A stretch of DNA of 64,000 bases from Agapetus fuscipes. Its lineage: Eukaryota; Arthropoda; Insecta; Trichoptera; Glossosomatidae. Both the position numbers and the translations under genes were made by a program. Below, piece by piece: positions 22,171 through 34,965 of this stretch. The number at the start of each line of letters is the position of its first letter. Positions within the stretch are counted from its first letter, which is position 1. Under the pieces are notes generated by a model. It was not told where the DNA came from. It saw only the letters and a program-made list of their open reading frames with translations, and did no database searches. The DNA lies in NCBI GenBank assembly GCA_951799405.1, contig OX637350.1, positions 9,223,852 through 9,287,851 on the forward strand. Reading direction: 5' to 3'.

Positions 22171-22375
22171 TTGGTTGGTGTCAAGATGATCACCCATACA
22201 GCGAAAATTGGTTCACTTACTTAATGGCACCCCTGTGTTTTAGAAAAAGGTGACCACTGATTATGTTCATTTGAGATTTGATTTTTATTAAAGGTACACA
22301 TGCAGTATAGTTAAGTACAAATTTACGCGTGTTTGCTTATATACATGACATGTATAAAAAACTTTAAGGTACATT
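22171..22375 (+). mobile_element. LINE-A 3' segment, strongly diverged
   Basis: The blocks 'ttggttggtgtcaagatgat', 'ttggttcacttacttaatgg' and 'ttcatttgagatttgatttt' keep the family order. The tail is lost. Confidence 0.65.
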
Positions 22376-23031
22376 ATCATTTTTTTACATGTGTTTTTCT
22401 TAACTTCCATAATTTACATTTTTTTCAGTAAATGATTTATCCCTACCAAAGTAATTTCAGCTATTTTAGGGTAAAAAAAATATTCCATTTAATATTTTTG
22501 TAACATCAAAATCTCTTGTTTTTGTTCCTACCTACGTATATAATAACGTATATTAATGTGGAGATTCACCTTCCCAGCTTCTAGGCTCAAATACAACTCA
22601 AGCTCTACAATGTTATTTCAAAACCAAACAATAACAGCGGGCATTATGCTGAAACTATAAAATAACACTGCGTAGGCTTAAAAGTTGGCTACGGACACGA
22701 AATTTCGCAAGGCTCGTTCGCGAATTGTTGGCATTCAAAAAGAGGATCGACAATAGCTCAGAGGGCAGTGGGGGATCAGCCACAAAGCCTCCAGATACGC
22801 CTTCTGAATGGCAGCGAGATACGTGAGGCTAATCCGACAGATGATTGTATGGGTATACCACTTTCAATGTGAATGCCAAAGGATCGCGAGGAGATTCCCT
22901 CATATTTGTATTTATCTATAGTGGAAGGAATTAAAGAGATCAAATCTTGGTATCTCTTGTGAATAATTTGTGGCCTCTACATCTAATCTTTGATTTTTTG
23001 AAAGCGGAAGGATCCTTTACATTTTTTTTAT
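22376..23031. other. Possible tRNA-like SINE remnant near 22744, otherwise nothing
   Basis: 'gatcgacaatagctcagagg' at about 22744 resembles the start of SINE-T, but no B box or body follows. The surrounding 22690-22900 is GC-richer. Confidence 0.25.
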
Positions 23032-23225
23032 GGCTTGGTGGCTGACCATACATACTTTAAAAAATGTTTCACTTTGATAATGTCATCCCTGTTACAAGGA
23101 AGGTTGGCAAGAGATGAAGAGCTTATATTCATTTAAGGGTTGTGTTTTGTGTTGTAAGTTCACATGCGCCATGTGTAAGCCTGAACTTATACGTACATGA
23201 ATCTTCAATTAAGTTTATATATTAT
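23032..23225 (+). mobile_element. LINE-A 3' segment, old copy
   Basis: The blocks 'ggtggctgaccatacatact', 'gtttcactttgataatgtca' and 'gtaagttcacatgcgccatg' are present. The GATTA tail is not preserved. Confidence 0.7.
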
Positions 23226-23251
23226 GGATAATATACGTTATATATTGACAC

Positions 23252-23412
23252 TTCTTTGACTAACAAGTTGATAAGAGACCAAACTCCCATGTACAAACTG
23301 GTTCACTTTAACCCGTGTTGCAGGGAGAAGTGGCTAGATTTGCAGAACTTATGGTCATTTGGTATTTGATTTTTGCAGCGTGTATGTTTGTGTGCATACA
23401 TTAAATATGATA
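23252..23412 (+). mobile_element. LINE-A 3' segment, old copy, second in tandem
   Basis: 'tctttgactaacaagttgat' to 'gtgcatacattaaatatgat' follows the previous copy in the same orientation, with an internal deletion. Confidence 0.65.
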
Positions 23413-23567
23413 TTTTTTCTTTTTCATTCTACTCCTCATTGCTGAGAGTTGTGACCACTCGTGGAAGCGACCACTCTTCTCTCTTGGCTACGTACGCTGC
23501 CCGCAGCGCTCCAACCAAATAAGGTAAAGGTTCATAAGTGTTAATAATAAATCTTTAGAACTGAGAT

Positions 23568-23800
23568 TGAAGATAACTGTAACTGTAACTGTAACTCTGT
23601 CGCCATTCCGCTAGGGGTGGCCAGAGCCTATGCAGAGTTGCCTCCATTTTTTCCTATCCTGACATACCTCTTTCAATTCCTTCATATCCATCACCTTTTT
23701 CATGCATTTTCTTCTTTTACGCTCACTTTGTATATCCCATTCTTTCACAATCTCCTCAATCTGATCACTCCATACTTTAACGAGAATGATAATGTAACAT
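23568..23800 (-). mobile_element. LINE-C 3' end: RT C-terminus plus (ACAGTT)n tail
   Basis: The minus-strand frame ends with a recognisable reverse-transcriptase tail: V-W-S-D-Q-I-E-E-I-V, later K-E-V-C-Q-D-R-K-K-W-R-Q-L-C, then a stop, then the hexamer repeat (AACTGT on the plus strand) at 23568-23597. The WxDxI and DRKKWR features are typical of the C-terminus of RTE-like LINEs. The element is 5'-truncated, so no endonuclease or catalytic RT motifs are present. Confidence 0.75.
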
Positions 23801-24359
23801 ACCTTCACTCTACCTACACATTTAATAAACATTATTAAAAAGAAGTACTAAGTTAGAAACAATAAGGATTGTGCCAAAACCTTATTTTTATTTCGCGAGA
23901 AATTAATACTTAACTTTTACTTCCACAAAACAAAATATGTAAAATCCGAAACGAAACTCGCGAGAATGTAAATTTGCATACATTTTCCGTGAGCCTTATA
24001 AAATTACTTTTGTTACGTATGCCTTTATTTTTTTTTCTTTTTTATTTTGCGTTGCCCGAAAAAGTTTTTAAACCAACTCTCACATTTCCATGAACGAGGG
24101 GGGAGTTAGCCGTTGGGTAACTTTTCACCGTCATATTTGAGGCTTTGAAAATCTGAGATTATTAACAAATGTATAGATCCATATTTGGTACATTTTTAAA
24201 CACAAAAAGCGCTTAGATATTAAACTCTTTATTATAACCGCTGGTTAACGCCTATAATATATTGATGAGATGATACAATGAGTTCGCATATGGCAAGTGA
24301 AAACTATTTATTTTGCAAGAAAAAGGACTATATGTTAACAAACTAGTAAAACTTGCCGG
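23801..24359. other. No recognisable feature
   Basis: AT-rich; nothing identified. Confidence 0.4.
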
Positions 24360-24430
24360 TTCTATGTTTTTGAGCTTGAAATAAACACCAAAAGCGTAAA
24401 TTATTTCTGACACCCTTGCCGCCCTTAAAC
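24360..24430 (-). mobile_element. tRNA SINE-T body fragment
   Basis: On the minus strand 'aagggtgtcagaaataattt' followed by 'ggtgtttatttcaagctcaa' aligns with 33849-33900 of the complete copy. Confidence 0.6.
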
Positions 24431-27400
24431 TTTAGACCTCTTTTTTTAAGAGCCATTGTTCCTCTTTTTTCTATGTTTTCGAAATTTATATTTTTTAACT
24501 CAATTTTATCTAATTACGTTCATTTAAAATGAATAATAAAACAATTTTAGATGATATTTTTAATAACTATTTATTTTACGATAAAATAAAGTATTTCACT
24601 AATGGAATATATCATCAAATACCACTTTACTTCATCCAGCTATACTTGTATGTAGCTTTATCGTTTCTCGAGTTATCCCCGTATTACATTTTATACGAGA
24701 ATATCTCGTAACTCTGTCAAGACTTCACAAAGTTATGAAGATAGTTTGCAGTTATTACAGAAGCAATATTAGTTTTCAGATCAAAAAGTCATAAATAACA
24801 CGTACACTTCTTTCATTAGTTTATTAAATAACCGTAAAAACATAACACAACTCGTTTATACAAGTCGAACATCTCCACCCCCATCCGCACACTCGATAAA
24901 GCATAAATATCACCCGGCGGGAAAAAAATAAAACGGGTACTTTGATGTAGTGAAAATACCTTGTTACCCGTTCTGGATATTATTTTTATTCGCGGTATCT
25001 GACGTGAAGGGGTTATATCAAATAAACATGTAACATAAAAACATGTAGTATAAAAAATACATGTCGGTGTCCCAGTTTGCTGTCGCATAAAGTTTTATAG
25101 GTCGGCATAAAATTTGCATTATCAATGATACTTTGGTGGTTGTAGACTGGATGTGAGACGGGCATGTTTAGGGGTGGGTTTTCCTTCCAGTTACATGCTT
25201 TTAAGGGTACTATTTTTTGGCACCAGCACGCGGATCTAAGCAGGTATGGGATCAATGTTAAAATGATCATATTGTGGGTCACTATAAAATTTGCTTTCAT
25301 TTTTGGTAACCTTTTTCAAATTTAGGTATTTTAAAACATGATCATCATTTATGCTGAACGAAAACATTTAAAAAAAAAAACCCTGGAAATGTCTTGAGAA
25401 AAATGTTGAATAAGTCCAAAATCATTAACCTGTTTGGGTTCCGCCAAAACCTAAGAATATGTAAATAGTTTTTCCTTCATTTTTTATTTAACAAAAAATA
25501 ATTTCTCACCTTTTTAACACATTTAATCAGATTGATTTTGAGGATTAGAGGTTATTTGAAGGTACATATGATATTTATTTTACTACCATTAGTGTGTTTC
25601 TTGGAATATTATTTTTCTATAATTTATAGAATTCACACTAAATAAATTCCATCTTTGAAAAACATTTATTACTCTATAATATCAAGTGAACATTCAGAAA
25701 GCAATTACATACATCGCATAATTATTCACGAAATTAAATGACAATATTCCGGGCGTGAGATATACATTATAACGAATCACACTTAATTCATACAGTCTCA
25801 AACAATGTCGTAAATTAGAAGCAGATCCAGAATATTCACCGGCAAACGCGAAACTTGAACAATATTTATGACTAACACGAAATTACGTATGTTTCCCAAA
25901 ATACAACATAAATAATTCCCAGTCTTAGAGTTGCCATTTCTCGCGGATTACCAAATAAACTCAAAGGTTTCCTCGGCGAACATGCGAATGCTCCATCATA
26001 TACCACAAAAGAATAACGCAACAATAAGATGAGAAAATATATCATCAGCCAGAGCTTGGGAAATTTCTTCCTGAGACTCCAGCTACATGGGGGGAGGCTT
26101 TTGTTCTACACCACTCCTTCCTTCTACCTGATGTACATTAGTAATTACGAAACAAAAAACTCGACGTAATTTCCACTCGCTCCGTTGTATGATTTCGCAT
26201 TCCAAAAGTTGGTACCTAATGATGTAAATTCTTTTGTAAAAAATATATACATCGTTTTTATGGGATGGTTATAATTTTTTTAATATTTAGAGGTTAAGAA
26301 TAAAGGGGCTACAAAAATGATGAACGGAATAAAAATTTTTTTTTATTCCAAGGGATGATTGTATGTAACACTGACAGTTAGTATCAATCTACAGCCTTTT
26401 AAAGTATCCCCACTGCCTTTTATATACTTCTTTGATTTGTAATAAAATCAGTTTTGTGGTTCTTTGACAGTTAATTTTATACATAAATATATATCAATGA
26501 ACATTCTTTATTTACATCTACATAAATTTAGCAAATAATCATTATAAAAATAAGTCGTTTTTTCCAAACTACATCTTTATGTTAAGTCTAACAAGGATGC
26601 GCAACTGAATAGATACAGAAGGGTTGTATGTAAATATAATAAACTTTTTATATCGGTTCTATTTACTTCGATGTTAATGCATTCAATGTCAAATGCAGCT
26701 GTCATGTTGATATTCAGATTGTATCTGTGGAAAAAGTGCATGTTTGAAATGTTTTTCAACATGCGAGGTAGCAGTTATTGTCATTTTTTTTATCGGGACA
26801 CTCTATATGGTAATTTATTATTTTCTACATATTTTTGAAATAAAATTTATACAGGAATTTTAGTATTGCGATCAAATATAGATAAAGCAATTGGTCCAAA
26901 AACTTGCGTTTTACCAAAAAGAGTGTGATTTGAATCCCTAAGATGACTAGGTAACATAATTGCCATAATGTCTACCAAATATGATTGCCCAATTATTCAA
27001 TACAAATATGAATTAAACCAAATATAAGCATACACACCTGATCTCTTCTTAAACTGCATTCTACTCACCAAAAATTCTAAAGAACAATATAATTTCGATT
27101 CGTTAAATAATTGATCGAATTTTGTGGGCTACGGTACGACTATCATGTTGGTTTTCTCATCTGCTTTGAGATACATACATTAAAAATGAAGTATTTTTTG
27201 TTAGTTTCAATTTAAATCTAAAAATTTACTAGTCTAATTAAGAGAGGCAAAAATTCTTAGAAAACTTGAAAGTTGTGCAAAAATAAAATAGAATGACGTG
27301 GTAATATGCACAAAGCATGACCTCCAATTTAGCAGAGTGCTCCAAAACCGTGTAAGCCCCTGTTTGCATTGCATGCAGCCAGATACTAGCACTCTGAACA

Positions 27401-27680
27401 ATGCGCACATGTTATATTAACACGTTATTATATTCGTGTTACAGGGCGATTTCCTTTAATACTAGATACCTCTACTAGATACTAATATTAGATACTAGAT
27501 GCTACGCCTGCATCACATCCCATTCAGCGTGTTCTGATACAGATAGTATGCCAGCTATCTAGGATGGTTCGTAAGTCATAAGCCGCCTAAAGTATCTGAT
27601 CATAGACAAAAGGGATGTTTCGTTTACTAACTTGCTTTGAGCGTGTATGAAGTATAGATAGTTTAATAATGTAGGATCTA
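24431..27680. other. 3.2 kb with no recognisable feature
   Basis: AT-rich DNA. Short patches of more balanced composition occur at 24880-25020, 25900-26110 and 27300-27420. 27460-27500 has repeated 'tagatactag'. I see no convincing gene, RNA or repeat copy. Confidence 0.4.
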
Positions 27681-28137
27681 AAATCTAAATCTAAATCTAA
27701 GCTGCAAAGATATGTATCATTTGAGATTCATATTAAATGCATTCCCACAAGCAGACATGCATAATTTCGCGCTTACACATGCTGCATGTGGACCTACAAT
27801 ATAAAAACCCCAATCTCAAATGAACATAAGCCCTGCAACTCTTGCCGACCTTCCCTGAAGCAGGGGTGACATTGGCAAAGTGAACCATTTTTTACAGTAT
27901 GGGTGGTCAGCCGCATACCAACCTATCAGTCAAGGAGTACAAGCAATTCATACATTCAAATATATAAAACAAATAAATTCTAAGCAATTAAACAGTAAAA
28001 AATTAAAAAAAAAAAAACTACAATACATATTTTTTAAATTTAAAAGCCTTAGCTTTAACCGCCAGCATTACAGATCAACCGCCATTTCTTTCGATCCTTG
28101 CATACTTCTTTCATTTCATCCAGAGCCATAACCTTTT
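27681..28137 (-). mobile_element. LINE-A with RT C-terminal remnant
   Basis: On the minus strand, 28137-28050 reads V-M-A-L-D-E-M-K-E-V-C-K-D-R-K-K-W-R-L-I-C-N followed by a stop. An AT-rich spacer then leads to the LINE-A 3' segment (27940-27700) and a (CTAAAT)n-type tail. The layout is the same as at 1238-1651 and 40676-41158. Confidence 0.8.
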
Positions 28138-29670
28138 TCTTTAGGATAAAAGATAATATTGGAGTATTAAATTGTATGTTTCAAAACAAAACTCAGGGAT
28201 ATAACGCTATACACCAAATAATTTCAACAAGAAATAGATGATAAATTCAATTATGTTTTGATGTCTTATTTAAGATTGTTCATTCAGTTCAACTTTTAGA
28301 GCAGAAATAAAACCTGTTCATTATTCTTATCTTACACAGGAATAAATTATCCACGCATACAATCGCCACTTTCTTGCAGCGCTTCAAGACAGAAGCAATA
28401 ATTCAAGCAACACCTCTGCGGCACCCTTCCAGAGTGACATAGACCTCCAATACTTTCAAGAATTGGGAATCCTCCCGCATAGGATTCTAAAAAAAAAGGG
28501 TGACACCTTAACTTGTGAAAGAAAAATTAGAATCGTCTCTCTTGGTAGTAGTGCAATGCAATCACGGCATGTATTTTTTCTTTACTTTCTCACCTTCTTT
28601 TCATTCGCTTCTTGATCTATTCCTCTTCTTATAAAATTGTATAATGTCTTTAATATGTACTTTATATCTGTTTATCTTCGTAATTGACATTGGTTTGTCT
28701 ATTTCTAGACATACGTTCGATTTAAGTGGTCCACATCCATAAAAAGTGGAGAACAGATTAAAATTTATCTGAAGCACAAATTCTATTATTGTTCATTGTT
28801 TGCTGCCCTGATCTGAACGGCCGTTAAGACTCAAGTCTGCCCATGGCGAGACTGGCTCTAGCACGGGTGTGAATTTTGTATGAAGCAGCTCTACAATGGA
28901 AACACCTGCGGACTAGTATTTTCAATTTAACGCTGTTACATGCATCTGAAGTCCGGTACAGATTCAAGCTTCATTAACAAAGAGCTGATGTTAATATATT
29001 TGATGTTCGGCTAAGCTCTTAGACTTACTAGGAATATCGATGTAATTTCACTAAATATTCACTTTTATGCTGATTGAATTGCTGTTTTAAATGACTTTTT
29101 TTGGAGTATTTTTTGCAAAGTATTTTTGGATTACAAGTAATTTCTGAAGTTAAGGGATAAAAGCTATTAAGATTGATGGTATTTCTCATTATAATTTATT
29201 AGTTACTGTAATTTATCACGTCATTGTAAACATATAAATTGACGAAGATTATTTCCGGTTAATTTAGCGTGTATTTTTTTTATTTTTCAAAGTAAAATCG
29301 ACTCACAATTGACAGAAATACATATATATACAACATACTTACATAGATAGATATTTAAAAATATATTCATAAGAAACGAGAGATGTCGCAAAGAAAAAAA
29401 TAAATATAGGTCCTCATGGGAGCCTTTTTTTGAAGACCGAAAAATACATGCATAAATATGAGACGCTTTAAATCTGGTGCGATCTCTTCATGATAATGTA
29501 CGTCGATATTGTTTAGTAGACATATTGAATTTATTTGATCTAAGGATAAAGCGTGTCACACTAGCTTGGTCTGGGGCGACACCATAAGGCGTCTGGCCTA
29601 GGTGTCTGCGGTCCCCTCTACACACATTACTGCAGCACCTCTAGACGTCTCTAGAAACTTCTGTAACCAG
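28138..29670. other. No recognisable feature
   Basis: AT-rich with balanced patches at 28370-28560, 28800-28900 and 29560-29650. Nothing identified. Confidence 0.35.
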
Positions 29671-29827
29671 TACCGCAAGTATAAAACTTTAAAAGTCTTA
29701 GCTCAAATATACTATTAACAAACAACATATGAAAGCTTAAACAGCATATCTGGTGAGTGTATTCGTTCGTAGCATTTTTGTTCAAACGCTTTTGTTAAGT
29801 GTAAACTAAGAATTTTATACTTGGGTA
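29671..29827. mobile_element. Palindromic MITE-like element, complete
   Basis: Runs from TACCGCAAGTATAAAAC to TTTTATACTTGGGTA: terminal inverted repeats with TA at each end. The centre holds 'aacagcatatctggtgagtg'. No coding capacity. Confidence 0.7.
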
Positions 29828-30539
29828 AAGCATCTGCACTTGTAAAGTGTCTGATATACAAGCAGACACAGAAAATGCTGTTTATGCGAGTGGACTCTTG
29901 AAAACTGTGAACCTATGTTTGTATGTAAGTACGATATAAATTGTGTCTAGTTTAGTTTTCGTTTTCTAACAAACGAATTGTACAAACGTTAAGAAGTGTA
30001 AACAAGTGAATATACGAAAGCATGCTTTTCAAAAAGGCAAAGGCGTAATTTGTTGATTGATAAAAATAAAACATGTCTTTACAGATGAAAAATACTGAGT
30101 GAGATATTTAACAAGACAACAGTATTTATGATAAACTTTGACAAAAAATAAACAAGTATCACAGAGAGTAATATTTATGTATAATTAATATTTCTTCAGT
30201 TTGACTGGTCAATCTTGCTAAAATAGTCGGCCTGTGAAGTCTAGAGAATAGAGACCAGTGTTAACATATGTATTCAGGAGGTTGCTTGAGATTTTTTTTC
30301 AATAGTAACTTCGTACCCTTGGATTTGATAGTTCCACTAAGCGGTGTTGTGTACAATTACTGTAAAAATTAGAGTTCAATTGAGTTTTTTTTTCCATAAT
30401 TGCACTAGTATATTAAAAAAATTTTTAAAGAAGAAAAATATATTTCAAAATATGACATATTTAACTGTCTTTATTCAAAACAAAACCACGATAAAAAAAT
30501 GTACGTGAATAGAAGAAACCATCACAAATTTACAGCAGT
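29828..30539. other. Possible LINE-B 3' fragment near 30305, otherwise nothing
   Basis: 'acccttggatttgatagttc' and 'actaagcggtgttgtgtaca' at 30305-30355 resemble the LINE-B end at 41053-41110. The rest is AT-rich. Confidence 0.3.
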
Positions 30540-30830
30540 CATAATCAACCCGTTGCGTCGTTATCACCCCGACGAAAAAAAAGAGTGCAAAAACCCAGCG
30601 TCAGTGAAAACTAAATCACTGTTATGTGGAAGCGAAGCCTGTGGGATCCTGGCAATATTGAGGGTCGGGCGTCGTTATGGACCCGTAGCCCGCACCGTGG
30701 AATAGATAGCACCCTCTGAGGTGCCTTAATGCGAGCATTCGTCTTCGGGTGAGACAAAAGACGAAGGTTCGTGGTCGCTAAAAATGCACCGATTCTGTAT
30801 TCACAGACTGGGAGATCGTGGAAGTTTATG
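30540..30830. other. GC-richer block of unknown nature
   Basis: Balanced-composition sequence with open frames on both strands but no recognisable protein. It could be a decayed mobile element or a conserved non-coding block. Confidence 0.25.
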
Positions 30831-31117
30831 ATAGCCAAGGAACGATTTTTCAGATAATATTTTTTATTTGTTCTTGCACTTTTTAATGCAAAAAATATAT
30901 TTCCAGGTCTAGAGTACCACAAACAAAAAAAAAAGCAAATTTAGAAAAACGAGTTTGAAGCTTAATGGCAGTGAATGATTAAAACGAAATAGGGTGCCAT
31001 ATTTTGTTATTTCACTTTCTTTAATCATGGCAGCTTATAATTAACAGTTTGCACGTAGGGAGTAGTATAGAATGTCATATTTAATTTAAACAACATGTTA
31101 TTGTATATTTAAACAAC

Positions 31118-31350
31118 GGCTGACCACCCATGCTGCAAAAATGGTTCACTTTGCCAATGTCACCCCTGTCTCAGGGAAGGACGGCAAGAGTTGTAGGGTG
31201 TATGTCCATTTGAGATTTGGTTTTTATGTTGTAGGTTCACATGAGGCATGTGCAAGCGCGAACTTGTACGTGTCTGGTTGTGAGAATGCATGTAATGTAA
31301 ATCTCCAATGTAACATATCTTTGCAACTTAGATTAGATTAGATTAGATTA
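31118..31350 (+). mobile_element. LINE-A 3' segment, young subfamily, slightly 5'-truncated
   Basis: Starts at 'cggctgaccacccatgctgc' and ends in (GATTA)n. Nearly identical to 18374-18631. Confidence 0.9.
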
Positions 31351-31689
31351 TTGGCTTGCGTTACTTCTGATTTTTTAATATAAGTTTTTTTAATCTGACG
31401 TTATTTTTTTACATTGCTTTAAAATTCTCTGCAATTTAATTTCCCGATGTATTCAATAATATCAGCGATTTCCGTTTTAAATTAAAAAAAATTAGAAATA
31501 GTATAGCTACGCGTGTCTTTAAATTCATAAAAAATCCAATATTTCTCTTAGATTTCGCAGACCTATTCATCTCATAAATGAATATTTGGTACCATATTAC
31601 GTTTACCATACCTTCTCAACTCTGATTTTAAAACAATATTCCAATATCAGCTATTTTACCTCAATATTCAAAATTTCTGGCTGATTTCT
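31351..31689. other. No recognisable feature
   Basis: AT-rich; nothing seen. Confidence 0.4.
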
Positions 31690-31908
31690 GAGACCACCCT
31701 TAACTGAAAATGGTTCACTTTGCCAATGTCACCCTTGTTTCAGGGATGGTCGGCAAGAGTTGCAGGGTGTATGCCCATTTGAGATTGGATTTTTATATTG
31801 TAGGTCCACTTGCGGCATGTGTTAGTGCGAACTTATACGTGTCTGCTTGTGGGAATGCATTAAATATGAATCTCAAATGATATATACCTTAACAACTTAG
31901 ATTAGAAG
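31690..31908 (+). mobile_element. LINE-A 3' segment, intermediate-age copy
   Basis: 'gagaccacccttaactgaaa' to 'aacaacttagattagaag'. The middle carries 'gtccacttgcggcatgtg'. Confidence 0.8.
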
Positions 31909-32039
31909 ACTAATAAACTGTTCACTTGCGGCCATCTTGTATTGGCAGGTCTTCATACAAATATTACCGATATTCTGTAGGTAAGAATTACCGTGGTGAT
32001 GAGACTTCCAACTTGGGATTTTGCACCGTTGATTTACTA

Positions 32040-32290
32040 CAAACACTAACCCTATTGCCGGAAGTGTCGCGGATGCCGACCGGTGATTGGCCCGCTTATC
32101 TGCGCCCCGCCACCCCCTAACTGATTCCAGAACCTGAGAGCTATGACGATAGTCAGCTAATGAATCAGCAGCCGGGCAGCTTTTAATTTGGAGTTTAGAC
32201 GTTACCGTAAATTATTATCTGATTCGCGCGCGTGATTAACGCCCAGGCTGGCGTTGCCAACTGTAATTAAGATAATTTACACACTTTCCA
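32040..32290. other. Balanced-composition block, candidate conserved non-coding element
   Basis: GC-richer, with interspersed TAATTA and TAAATTATTA motifs ('ctgtaattaagataattta') and no frame. Regulatory character is inferred from composition only. Confidence 0.25.
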
Positions 32291-32756
32291 CTTTGCTTTG
32301 AAGAGAGAATCAAACAATTATGGAGGTTCTGCTTCGAGTAGAAACCTTAACGTATTAACTCAGCTAAAAGTTAACCATTCAAACCACAACGCTCACTGGC
32401 AGCGCTGTTTGAAGTGCTATAAATTTTTAATAAAACGCTGCTCTTGAGTTTAAGGTTAAGGTTTTATACTTGGAGGTAATGTAGAACTCGGTTTTATTAT
32501 TCAAAGAGGGCTATATTTTCTTGATTAAACTATTGATTGAACAATCAGAGAAATGCGATTAAGAACGCAAATAAAAGTTTAGAATCAATTAACATATTAT
32601 TATGTTTAATTTAATTTTTAATTTTACTCTTACATTAATTGAAAAATTAAAAACTTAACCTGACGTGACCTGTCTTGCGGAAGATGTCCACGTGTATTTT
32701 TTTTTTGTTTTAATTTGAGTGACATACTTTGATTTCTTCAAATTATCCTTCAAATA
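32291..32756. other. No recognisable feature
   Basis: AT-rich; nothing seen. Confidence 0.4.
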
Positions 32757-33005
32757 CTCCTTGACTTATGGGTTGATATGACCATCCATGCTATAAAAAA
32801 TGATTAACGTTTCCATTGTCACTCCTGTTTGAGGAAAGGTTGGTAAGAGTTGCAGGGCTTATGTTCATTTGAGATTGGGTTTTACATATATTGTAGGTTC
32901 ACTTGCTGCATGTTCAAGCGCGAGTTTATGCTTGTTTATTTGTGGAAATACGTTTACTATACATCTTTAATGTAATATATCTTTGCAACTTAGATTATAG
33001 ATAGA
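32757..33005 (+). mobile_element. LINE-A 3' segment, full length, intermediate age
   Basis: Starts 'actccttgacttatgggttg', ends 'gcaacttagattatagatag'. The conserved blocks are all present, with about 15-20 per cent visible change from the young copies. Confidence 0.8.
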
Positions 33006-33419
33006 TCCAAAATGTCTATAGTTTATAGAATGATCCAATTTCTGGCATTTCTTATAAATAAATTTTTCTTCCTAGCATTCAATCTCAAAGTCAAATGAAC
33101 TTAAATCTCAACCTTCTAAAAATATAATTTATATCATTTGCTTACTTTATTTGAAAGCTTATATTTTTTACGGAATATTTGACTACTAATGTTCTAAGAA
33201 AATGTATAAAATATGCAAAGGCAACTGTATTGTTTTCTTTACTTGAACCTCAAGCAGAATTTTGTATCAAAACATTTTCTTTATGTGAATAACATAAAAA
33301 CAACATTTATTTTTATCAATCCAAAAATACATTTTTTCATACACATCCATACCACGTTAATCACTGCCTACCAATGGAATAACGTGTTTTTCCACATATT
33401 TTGTCGATAAAGCCTGTTG
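33006..33419. other. No recognisable feature
   Basis: AT-rich; nothing seen. Confidence 0.4.
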
Positions 33420-33580
33420 TACCGCAAGTATAAGATATTTCGTAAATACTCAACCATCTCGTTAACAGAAAATGTATTAGAAACCTAAAGCACTCAATGC
33501 AAGTGCTGTTGTATCTTACATATATTTATCTGTTTACGTGATGTTTGAGTATTTACTAAATGTTTTATACTCGAAGTGCC
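33420..33580. mobile_element. Palindromic MITE-like element
   Basis: The left arm 'taccgcaagtataagatatt' with 'cgtaaatactcaaccatc' faces the right arm 'gatgtttgagtatttactaa' with 'tgttttatactcgaagtgcc'. The arms exceed 40 bases. Confidence 0.65.
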
Positions 33581-33677
33581 GATTGATTTTAGCGCACGTG
33601 TCTTCAGTACATAAGTTATATATTATACTTGCACATAGTACTAACGAAACATTATACTTGTATATATCTATCTTTAA

Positions 33678-34255
33678 TTTAAGTTGCAATGATATATTGA
33701 TCTTTCAAGCTCATATTTAATGCATGCCCACAAACACGCACACGTTTATTCGCGCTTACACATGTTGCATGTGCTGCATAGTCCGGTCGATAGCTCAGTT
33801 GGTAGAGTGCTTGTATTCGATGCCGTGAGCTCGGGTTCAAATCCCACCGAGGGTGTCAGAAATGATTTCCCGTTTCGGTGCTTATTTCAAACTCCAAAAT
33901 AAAATATCGGCATGGCTTCCTCAACCTTCACAAGAAATGAGTACCAGCTCATTTGGGTGCTGGAAAACCCCCACTTCAAATAAAGTGTTGGCGTAGGGCC
34001 GACCCTTTACCTGTAAAAATAAATAGGTTCCACTCGCCACCTGCGAAACCCTTCGGGAATAACGCGGAAAGAAGTTACACTATATGTGTAGCTTAGTTGA
34101 GTTTTTATGTGTGCATACAAAGTAAACTAAACGTCACATTAAAATAAGCTTTTCAACTCCTGCTACTATTTTTGGAAACTGGGGTTGTATTGGCAAAAGT
34201 GAAGCATTATTTTACAGCATGGAGGGGGTCAGTCTCATACCAACCTATTAGTCAA
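33678..34255 (-). mobile_element. LINE-A 3' segment split by a SINE
   Basis: Minus-strand LINE-A whose halves lie at 33678-33780 and 34107-34255. The interruption falls in the 'tatgcacacatgcagcatgtg' region, exactly where SINE-T sits. Removing the SINE and one copy of the duplication restores the normal spacing of the family. Confidence 0.85.
33781..34106 (+). mobile_element. Complete tRNA-derived SINE (SINE-T)
   Basis: The 326-bp insert has a pol III head: A box TAGCTCAGTTGG at 33791-33802 and B box GGTTCAAATCC at 33834-33844, spaced as in tRNA genes. The unrelated body then contains 'gtgtcagaaatgatttcccg', 'ggtgctggaaaaccccc' and 'gtgtagcttagttg', and ends in TTTTT. Target-site duplications ATGTGCTGCATA (33769-33780) and ATGTGTGCATA (34107-34117) flank it and differ by one base. 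Older fragments lie at 15811, 16905, 24360, 34504 and 54834. Confidence 0.9.
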
Positions 34256-34503
34256 GTACATGATATTCAAAATATAATTTGTTTGCTCAAAATACACACA
34301 ATTAGTGTTCTATTAATATCAGTAATTAAGTTCTACGAAATCATCTCAAGCATCGTAGAGATAATTGCCTAAAGCTTGTGTAGATTCCTGTGTGTGTTGA
34401 AATTTAGAATTGTGCATATTCTATCCAACAAATTCTAATGTAGGATTTGATACGTGTTTGAATCACGAAAAAAATAAATCTTGTTAATGTTTTGGTAAGG
34501 TCT

Positions 34504-34575
34504 ACTAACGCAACTAAGCTACACAAATAGTGTAACCTCTTATCGCGAGTGGAACCTTTTCGCAGGTTGATACGT
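34504..34575 (-). mobile_element. tRNA SINE-T, 3' end fragment
   Basis: On the minus strand 'acctgcgaaaaggttccact' and 'gttacactatttgtgtagct' align with the distal part of the complete copy, 400 bases away. Confidence 0.75.
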
Positions 34576-34702
34576 AGCGATTCTCTATATTTCTAGAACG
34601 ATCTTTACTTTCAGTATAAATGAAACCGCAATTCCATGTAGCTTTAGGAACAAATTAACCGTCATACTATATTGTAGAAATGTAACTTGTCGTGTGTGTG
34701 TG

Positions 34703-34965
34703 TTCCTTGACTTATAGGTTGGTATGCGGCTGACCACCCATGCTGTAAAAATGGTTCACTTTGCCAATGTCACCCCTGTCTCAGGGAAGGACGGCAAGAG
34801 TTGCAGGGTGTATGTCCATTTGAGATTTGGTTTTTATGTTGTAGGTTCACATGAGGCATGTGCAAGCGCGAACTTGTACGTGTCTGGTTGTGAGAATGCA
34901 TGTAATGTGATTCTCCAATGTAACATATCTTTGCAACTTAGATTAGATTAGATTAGATTAGATTA
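34703..34965 (+). mobile_element. LINE-A 3' segment, young full-length copy
   Basis: Begins at TTCCTTGACTTATAGGTTGG after a (GT)n run and ends with about five GATTA units. A 66-75 codon open frame runs through it, shared with the other young copies because they are near-identical. Confidence 0.92.

Noticed and set aside
33781..33853. A functional tRNA gene
   Set aside because: The head has A and B boxes but is part of a 326-bp duplicated insert, and other SINE copies carry the same body.
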